From positions 36,183,362 to 36,247,361 of the forward strand of contig NC_060061.1 of assembly GCF_020283565.1 (NCBI RefSeq): 64,000 nt of DNA, in the 5' to 3' direction. A program made the position numbers and the translations under genes. The notes beneath the pieces were generated by a model. The model saw only the letters and a program-made list of their open reading frames with translations, had not been told where the DNA came from and did not search any database. This DNA comes from Trifolium pratense (Eukaryota > Streptophyta > Magnoliopsida > Fabales > Fabaceae). Below, piece after piece: positions 56,828 through 64,000 of this stretch (its first letter is position 1; every line of letters starts with the position of its first letter).

Positions 56828-59486
56828 TTAGCTGCTGATATCAAAGTATTTCGGATTCGATGGGAAGTGATAATCCACATGCAACTGCAACATGAAATAA
56901 TCATTAATTGACAACAACAAAAAAATGAGGCTCAAGAAGTGCAAAACTTAATTAGTCTATGGATTTAGTAAAACCACTTTCATTTATTCGTTTACATACC
57001 TTTCCTTCATCAGAATCTGAGTGTCGCTGTGGAAACACTACTCTCATATCATCATACAAGTAGAAACTTCTTTCTTGTTCGCTGTCCATAAGATTTCTTG
57101 CTTCTGAAGATAGAGGGTCTGATTTGTGTGTAGGAACAGACCTCGAACGTTTCTTTGGCAAGGTGCACATAAAGCGGAGGTGAAGAGCATAAAGCATGAC
57201 GCAATTGTTAATAGAATTATCATTGATCTTCGAAGAATTCCCATTTTGAAATTTTTCTTCATCAACAAGGCATGTACTTGAACTTGAGTTTTCTTCCTTA
57301 GTACATGCAAAACTATCAAACTCTCCACATTTTGAGGTCAGAAGATCTTTATTATCGGTTTGAGTGGTATTTGAGATTGACGAGGATTTGGAATTAGCAT
57401 CAGAATCTGTTTGGATTTCTGTTCCAGTTGGAGACGTCGATCTAGACGAGGTTAAAGTGATCTTTTGCCGCAAAAATGTCTACTTAGATATACAAGCAAA
57501 GCACATTGAACACGAGCTTGTAAGAAGTGATAATTAAACACTAATAGTATATTAAAGTATTTTATAAGAAGTGATCTATGAAGACAATCTTAATTATATG
57601 TATCTACTTAAATATTTCAATCAATATTTTCACCAACCAACGGGACCATTATAGATTTCATGCTATCTTGACTATTACCTTAAGCATTTCGCCCTTGTAG
57701 GCTTTCATGCTTGGGGGTTGTGGACCATCGATCATAAAATATTCGCTATATATCAGATTATGCTTAAAAGGCTTAAGTCCAGTGTTGACCGAGTTATAAC
57801 CTTTCGAAGATACTTGGCCCATGACCTGTCTACTCGGGCCACTGCCTTATTACTCATATGAACATTATAAAGGGAGAAGCCGCCAAAGGGGGAGGTCAGC
57901 CTTTTACCCAAAAACCTGAAAAACATGTGACCTGGAGCAGGACACCTTTGCGGCTGAGGTCTTTTAAATTCCATCCCAGAACACCAACTCACTCTAAAGT
58001 CTAAAGCTTTAGTTATGTGTAAATTGTAATACACATATGAATGACTGTATTATATCTCTAACATGCTCCCTACTCAGGAGCTTCTTGAGCTCGAAAATGT
58101 ACCTTGTACAGAAACTCAACTTCTTTATTAAAAGAATGAGGATAGAAATAATCAAATTCTAGACCACTTGGTATAGAGGTTATGACACTATATCATGATT
58201 CAATCTTGCAAAATCTCAGGATATGACATGCAAATGGATGATTGCATGGTGAGAAAATATTGAATGTGTTAAATTCATTCAAACCTACCTTGGTACCAGC
58301 TGGCATGTCATTTAAATCATAATTGCAAAAGAATGTGTGAATAGGTGTCCTCTCTGGATTGCTGAGAACCTGCAGTTAGGTAAGTCAGTTTGTCACACAC
58401 ATTAGAAATTTGGTACAAAACATTAAGTTATAATGAATAGAATATACAAAACATTAAGTTATGAATATGAAGCCTATGTTTAGCCTTTTTCTTGCTACAT
58501 ATACATGACATCTTAACAATGTCAAAGGTATTTTAGTATATATTACCAATTGAATACGTCCTTTTATAGGTATACGTATACGTCTCTTTTCATATCGTGG
58601 TTCATCCATGCTAAGTGTTCTCTGAAATTTAGTGACTCTAGTCTTGCTTGATAGTAACTTTCCTGAAAGATTAATTGATGAATAATACAGTAGGTATTTG
58701 TCGCCATCCACGTTGGTTACTGCAAATGGAATTTTTCGTGATTGAGGTGAGAAATTTCCGCCAGTTACATTCAGCATAGCAAGAAAGCCTTCGATTTTCT
58801 GCAATATTGAATGTAGTACAATAACAAGAGTTAAATAACAGAAACATCGCTCCAATTGCGCCAACTAAGAAAGATTCATAATATATGCGAATAAGGCCAA
58901 CATGACTAACTTTCTCAGACGGTAAACGACCGGATAATAGAGACTCCTCGAATGAACCGACCAGAGACCTTCTAATTGGCAGCCTAGTCACGGATCCGCA
59001 TAACTTGGCATGCCGAGGAGGAAAGCTAGCATGATAAGTCCAATACGCGTTCATATCAAGGATATTATCAGGAGTAAACAGATTGGAATCATTCAAAACA
59101 GCATCAAAATCTCTGCATTCTCCGAAGTTTTTATCTGTACATGATTTTTTACCCAAAGGAGATAAAGGTAAGCGAGGCGAAGACGCCTTTTTTTGAGTTG
59201 TCTCCTGAGCATTATAACAATCATCACCAGTCTCCGAACTACTTTGATAAAACTCGCTTCCAATGTCCAGGCGTTCGCCTTTAAAAGGATCTGCAGGCAA
59301 TGTCACCTTCAAAGGTGGCAATAATCGCTTTTTGACGTGAGACTCGGATACTCCAGTTGGCGAATATCCATTTTCACCAAACCAATCAACGCGAGGAGCT
59401 AATGTTCTTAATTGAAAACCTATAGTCCTAGAAGTAGGTGTCACCTCCTCAGCAAGGCAAGCTGAAGATACCTGTGGCAACCCCAT
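56828..59486 (-). CDS. Atos-like protein (DUF4210 / Chromosome_seg family)
   Basis: Five exons on the minus strand, all joined at whole codons with GT/AG borders: 59486-58911, 58798-58547, 58369-58289, 57479-57000, 56884-56828, giving about 481 aa. The N-terminus ([17 protein letters not shown]) and a polar region lead to [19 protein letters not shown] (174-192). The next exons give [40 protein letters not shown] and [20 protein letters not shown], then [20 protein letters not shown]. The C-terminus has [28 protein letters not shown] and [15 protein letters not shown]. These are the DUF4210 and Chromosome_seg blocks shared by animal FAM214/Atos and plant homologues. The molecular role in plants is not known; a nuclear regulatory role is inferred. 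Intron 3 (about 0.8 kb) holds LTR-like sequence. The region upstream is duplicated. Confidence 0.92.
57640..58080 (+). mobile_element. LTR-like insertion in intron 3 of the Atos-like gene
   Basis: The text includes GACCATCGATCATAAAATAT, a TATA-like CATTATAAAGGGAGAAGCCG near 57866 and GTTATGTGTAAATTGTAATA. GC content is higher than the surrounding intron and it interrupts an otherwise compact gene. Boundaries were not resolved, so the LTR call is an inference. Confidence 0.35.
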
Positions 59487-59805
59487 TTCAATTTTAGGTG
59501 TAGATTAGATTTCTTCCAAAATTTCAAAATCGAATCGCATTCTTGACTATACTAACTTTTATCATCACCATCTTAAGTGTATTCATCTCCTACTTCACAT
59601 TTCAAGTTTCAACTATACTCTCAATCTCAAAAAAAACCATGTAGCCTATCAACATCAGCGCGGTTGTAAGTAAATTGATTCCCTTCAATAAAAAAAGAGT
59701 AAAAGTTATCAATCAGATTAAACAGCAACATCGTGCTAGAAGTATTCTATAGCAGAATTTTTTTAAAAAAAAAGCTATAAGTTTGTCTGAATAAACAATA
59801 TCATC

Positions 59806-60233
59806 CTAGTCCAAGATAGTTATTCCATTTTCTCTTAAAATCCAACGACCAAAACCTAAAATGTGCAAATGCAGCACCCTCCTATGCTTCTAAAATCCAT
59901 TTATATTATAAAAAAAAAGGAACTAAAATTAAAGTAGGAAACTTGAAGGTTTTGAAGCACGAATATCAGACACGACACAGACACGTCGACACTGACAATA
60001 ATTTGAACAAATTCCATTATTCAAAGTAATTATATGTGCAGTGCGTGTCTGACGTCAGAACACATGTTTAATCCGAGTAGTGTCGGTGCTTTATAGCTAA
60101 AGGGTCATGGAGTATATAATGAAAAAACGCACCAGAGGTTTTATTTCAAACGTCAATCCGTATGAATGCTAAAAATTCAATCTTGTTTCTACAATTCAAC
60201 AAAAGAAACAAAGTTTGTAAACCCCAAAACAAG
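59806..60233. repeat. Direct duplication upstream of the Atos-like gene, copy 1
   Basis: Runs from CTAGTCCAAGATAGTTATTC to AACCCCAAAACAAG. Nearly the same 428 bp recurs 550 bp downstream, with scattered substitutions and small indels. It lies upstream of the start codon, so it may be promoter or leader sequence. Confidence 0.92.
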
Positions 60234-60355
60234 GAGTAGAACCATATATTAATGTCTATAGGCTAGACTAGGATAAATAATAGTTCAAAACACCCTTCAA
60301 GAAACCCCTAATGATTAAGTCCCTAAAAACCCTTTTAACCAAAGATGAAAAATCA

Positions 60356-60784
60356 CTAGTCCAAGATAGTTATTCCATTTTCTCTTAAAATCCAACGACC
60401 AAAACATAAAATGTGCAAATGCAGCACCCTCCTATGCTTCTATAATCCATTATATTCAAACAAAGAACTAGAATTAAAGTAGGAAACTTAAGGGTTATGA
60501 AGCACATATATCAGACACGACATAGGCACGTTGACATTGACAATAATTTGAGCAAATTACATTATTCAACATAACCATATGTGTCGGCGTGTGTCTGACA
60601 CCAGAACACATGTTTAATCCGAGTAGTATCTGTGCTTTATAGCTAAAGGGTCGTGGAGTATATGATGAAAAAAAAAAACGCACCAGAGGTTTTATTTCAA
60701 ACGCCAATCCATATGAAAGCTAAAAATTCAATCTTGTTTCTACAATTCAATAAAAGAAACAAAGTTTGTAAACCCCAAAACAAG
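60356..60784. repeat. Direct duplication upstream of the Atos-like gene, copy 2
   Basis: Second copy, same limits in sequence. About 120 bp of non-matching sequence separates the copies. The short frame inside it (60495-60707, -) is not supported as a gene. Confidence 0.92.
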
Positions 60785-61664
60785 ATTTATCATCATCGAG
60801 AAATTTCCATGTTTTTTGTTCAACATGGATAATGTTGGCATATCATGGTTTCTTAGGGTGTTGGATTGAATGGATGATGAAAATGATAATGATCGGTAGT
60901 AAAAGGTTCCTAAAAGCAAAGGATTTTTGTGGGGCATGGTTTAGCCAGAATGTTTTTGGCTGGCTGGTTTTATTTTTTGTTGTTTGAATTGAAAACCACA
61001 ACTTGCAAAATGGAAAGAAAAAAAAAACCACACAACTTGTGTTGTGGGTTTGTTTTGAGTCCAAGTTGCGGTTCTATTTTTCTTTTCCATGATTACATGT
61101 GTTAATGCTTTTTTATGATGATGACGACAATTCCCATGTTGACATCTTAGGACATTCTTATTATAGAAACAGAATCATTTACCATTATCAGCCATTGCAT
61201 GTGGTCGCATAATATCCACTTTTTAACATATCTTAGCCTAATTAATTTATTCCATTCCAATATTCCATTCTATTTTTTTATAACAATTTTTGACATTTTT
61301 TATAAGCATTTTTTTCAGCTTATTCATATAAGTTTTCTAATATATTTTATGAAAAAAGCTTACAACATATATAAAAACAGTTTAATTTAATTTTATCTTA
61401 TACTATAAAAATAGCTTACGTAAACTTATGCATAAGCGCTTATCATGATAATACATTACAAGCGTTTCTTTCACAAAAAAAAAAAAAAATATTATAAGTG
61501 TTTCTGCTATAAGCTACAAATAAATTGTTTATTAAAATAAGTTGTTTATCATGATAAGCTACAAATTGAATAAGTAATTTTCAATAAATCACAAATAATC
61601 GTTCACGGCAGCTGCCCCCTTTTCTTAAACCCTGGTGTTTTCTTTTTTTTTCTTTCATTCAACA
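60785..61664. other. Intergenic DNA with a MITE-like stretch
   Basis: At about 61290-61570 repeated phrases such as TTCAGCTTATTCATATAAG, ATAAGCGCTTATCATGATAA and TTTATCATGATAAGCTACAA form imperfect inverted pairs typical of small foldback elements. Ends not resolved. Confidence 0.45.
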
Positions 61665-62150
61665 AAGAGGGTGTTTTAGGGTCAATTTTTGACCCAAAAG
61701 CACCCCCTCTAAATTATTTTTTCTTTTATTCAAGCAAATAAGTAAATAAGTGATTTTCACATATATTTAGTTTTTCTCTTCGTGATTTTGTCGTCCTAGT
61801 GGGATGTTGCATTGGTCATCATCTTGTTGCGACGTTATTTTGTTTTTACCGTCTTTTGGTGTGGTGTTTGTTCGGTTCAGTGCATATTTAATCAATGACT
61901 TTGGCGTCGACAACATTGTAGACTCGGATACATAGGGTATTCCGACCATTTCAATTTTGTCATATATGTTACTTTGTAGGCTTTGTCACATTTGTAAGCA
62001 TTTCGCCGATGTATGCTATTAACGTGATTGTTGTGTGTTTGTTTGCAGATTCATCATTTTTTTATTTTTAGCAATTTCAAATTTGTATTATTCGATATAT
62101 TTTATCAAGTTGAATGATTAAATAAATGTCGGTTTTAGTAAAAAAAAAAA
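61665..62150 (+). repeat. Dispersed repeat with A-rich 3' end, copy 2
   Basis: Begins with a hairpin (AGAGGGTGTTTTAGGGTCAA / TTGACCCAAAAGCACCCCCT, 61665-61709) and ends with GTCGGTTTTAGT and an A-run (62141-62153). It is collinear with 42720-43160. Confidence 0.5.
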
Positions 62151-62453
62151 AAATGATAAGCGTTTCTACTATAAGGTATAGATCAAATTCTTTGGAATCA
62201 CAGTTCAATCTTTTCTACCACGTTTGTTGAACGGCTGACTAATACATTTGAATGGATGACTAATGAACTAAACAAATATTAAAAAGTACTCTTTTCTTTT
62301 TTGCGTTATCGGTACGAAATTTCCACCGTTAGTAGCATTAACTAATCTCTAATCTCTGTCCGAGAATATGTGAAATACACAAAATGAATTTTCCTCTCTT
62401 AATTGAACTTTTCCATACATAAGAGCAACTAGCTAGGTACTTTTAAACAGAGA
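62151..62453. other. Intergenic DNA
   Basis: Nothing recognised. Confidence 0.4.
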
Positions 62454-62461
62454 TTTGTAAT

Positions 62462-63041
62462 TAGGCATGACAATGGGGCGAGGCGGGGATGGGTTTTGCC
62501 CTCGCCAAACCCAAACCCATAAAGTTCGGGTTTCCCCAAACCCATCCCAAATTCGAGCGGGAATAAAAATGATAACCCCAAGCCCATACCCAACGGGGAT
62601 CGGGTATCCCCATCGGGTTTTGGGTATCCCCATTACGCCTCTTTTCACGTGAATTTAGATTATATTTTAGTATTTTTTTATTAAAAAAAAAAGTTAAATG
62701 TCCAAAATTATTTTCTCTCAACAATATTTTTTTAAATAAAGAAAAAAAATTGATAAAATGGATTGTTTAATACTCAAATTAAAATAAAAAATAAATATAT
62801 TAACGTAATTTAATAGATTGTTTAAGCGTTTCTAATTTAAAATAGGTGAAATCTAATTTTTAGTATAAGCGGGACGGGTTCGGGGTGGGTATCAATGTAC
62901 CCATTATCCGCCCCAAACTCATCTTTTGAAATCGGGAAAAACCCAAACCCAAACTCAAACTCAGTCAACTCGAGTTTTCACCGTCAAAGCAGGTATGATT
63001 TGAGTGGGTACCCGCGAGTATGAGTTTGATTGTCATGCCTA
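62462..63041. mobile_element. Non-autonomous hAT-like element
   Basis: It starts TAGGCATGACAATGGGG and ends ATTGTCATGCCTA. It is flanked by a perfect 8-bp duplication TTTGTAAT (62454-62461 and 63042-63049). It is 580 bp. Both ends are rich in GGGT/ACCC strings (CGGGTATCCCCATCGGG and GGGTACCCGCGAG). Trp/Gly-rich open frames here are artefacts of the G-rich ends. Confidence 0.9.
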
Positions 63042-63110
63042 TTTGTAATAAACTAAGGCGCCATAAACTAAACAAACAAAAAGTTCAACATGATTTTATA
63101 GGAAATGATC

Positions 63111-63695
63111 TAACCTGATGATCAGAAAGGTTGAGGCCGGTCCGTTGAGCAAGCTTCCACACCGAAGGGGGGGTTTGTACCTGCAGGTGCTCCGATGCCT
63201 AAGTCAGCAAAGAGAACAAGAGAGATACAATAGAAGAGAGAGAAAGTATAGTGAGTAATGAATCGGAATACCTGGCTCTCCTGTCTAGGAGAGCTTATAT
63301 AGTGCCCCCAGCGCTGGGCCAAAGGTTGGTCTATTGGGCCGGAATAACCGGCCCAATAGACTCAACTACCAAGATAGTCCCCGTATCGTAGGGGAAGGCC
63401 GTTATTTGCCTCTATCTTGGTTGGAGCCGTTCCGCTATTCGCGGGTAAGGGATAGGCTCCGTGACAGTTGTGGCTGGATAAGGGAGCACGTGCTAAACGT
63501 GCTGCATAGCTGTTAAGCTACGGTGAACGGATCAACATGCGCAGGTATATGAGCACGTGCTAAACGTGCTGCTTACCCATTATGTCGAGCAGGGCACGTC
63601 ATTGGCTGACGTGTCGGGGAAGTCTCCCCTTAGTGGGCTGTGCCCCAAATGTCGGGCATAAGTGATTGAGCCAGCTCTTGGCCCAGTCCAGAACA
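63111..63695 (-). mobile_element. LTR with primer-binding site (same family as 14.3 kb)
   Basis: On the minus strand it begins TGTTCTGGACTGGGCC at 63695, has CACTATATAAGCTCTCCTAG (promoter-like) and ends before AGGCATCGGAGC (63200-63189). Internal text GCACCTGCAGGTACAAACCC then matches the copy at 14306-14780. The LTR is about 490 bp, longer than the 14.3-kb copy mainly in U3. GAGCACGTGCTAAACGTGCTGC-type text is repeated in the U3. No coding sequence follows; the copy is truncated near 63111. Confidence 0.7.
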
Positions 63696-64000
63696 GGAAA
63701 AGTTCAACTCTTATGTAAGATCAGACACTCAAGTCATAACATGTGTGTAGGAAAGGTTCAACCATACGTGTCGATACATCCTCATGGTCTTGTTCAAAGA
63801 AGAAAAAAAACTCCCTCTTGTTCCTATTTTAAGAAAAAAATTGATGTACTTTTCAGGTTCTTGTTTTTATAAACTAAAATAAAATATCCCTGCATGCAAC
63901 TAATTGAAATCTATTTAAGAAGTTGACATATACTAATAAACATTTTTTTCATACACAAAATCAAACTCTGGAACAAATTGTTAAGGAACAGAAGTACCAA
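63696..64000. other. Intergenic DNA at window edge
   Basis: No feature recognised. Confidence 0.4.

Noticed and set aside
62433..62724. Trp/Gly-rich open frames on both strands
   Set aside because: They lie in the G-rich terminus of a hAT-like element.

Overview
The window is nuclear DNA from a flowering plant, most probably a legume. The reasons are AT-rich, gene-sparse sequence, intron-bearing plant gene families, MIR169 hairpins, and a dense mix of LTR retrotransposons, tRNA-derived SINEs and small DNA transposons. Legume, perhaps a Medicago/Trifolium/Pisum relative, is an inference from overall character, not proven.

Four protein-coding host genes are well supported. They are a seven-coding-exon bHLH transcription factor of the BEE type (26729-28747, +), a single-exon SAM-domain protein (38993-39724, +), a single-exon armadillo-repeat protein (51002-52681, +) and a five-exon Atos-like (DUF4210/Chromosome_seg) protein (56828-59486, -). 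Between the SAM and ARM genes lies a cluster of three MIR169 precursors (about 40.9-41.2 kb -, 44.3-44.5 kb -, 47.26-47.44 kb +). Each has a TATA box and a shared upstream block carrying a conserved GTTGAC-N10-GTCAAC dyad. This cluster is the most interesting regulatory system in the window, because miR169 controls NF-YA transcription factors.

Layout: 0-20 kb holds no convincing host gene and is layered with transposons (LTR pieces, a hAT element with a GC-rich minisatellite, a Mutator-like foldback, a Helitron candidate, and a three-level nest of MITEs). At 21.4-26.1 kb sits an intact Ty1/copia element with identical 274-bp LTRs and one long gag-pol frame, about 450 bp upstream of the bHLH TATA box. 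30-38 kb holds hAT elements, a LINE/retroposon, SINEs and an LTR fragment. 39-48 kb holds the SAM gene and MIR169 cluster with several SINEs. 50.6-60.8 kb holds the ARM and Atos-like genes, the latter with a 550-bp-period duplication upstream. 60.8-64 kb returns to transposons (hAT, MITE-like, LTR).

The genes do not form a pathway or operon. The functional theme is ordinary plant regulation (bHLH, miR169) set in a transposon-rich background. Many element boundaries are supported by exact target-site duplications read directly from the sequence. Family names for elements without coding capacity are inferences from termini and duplication length.
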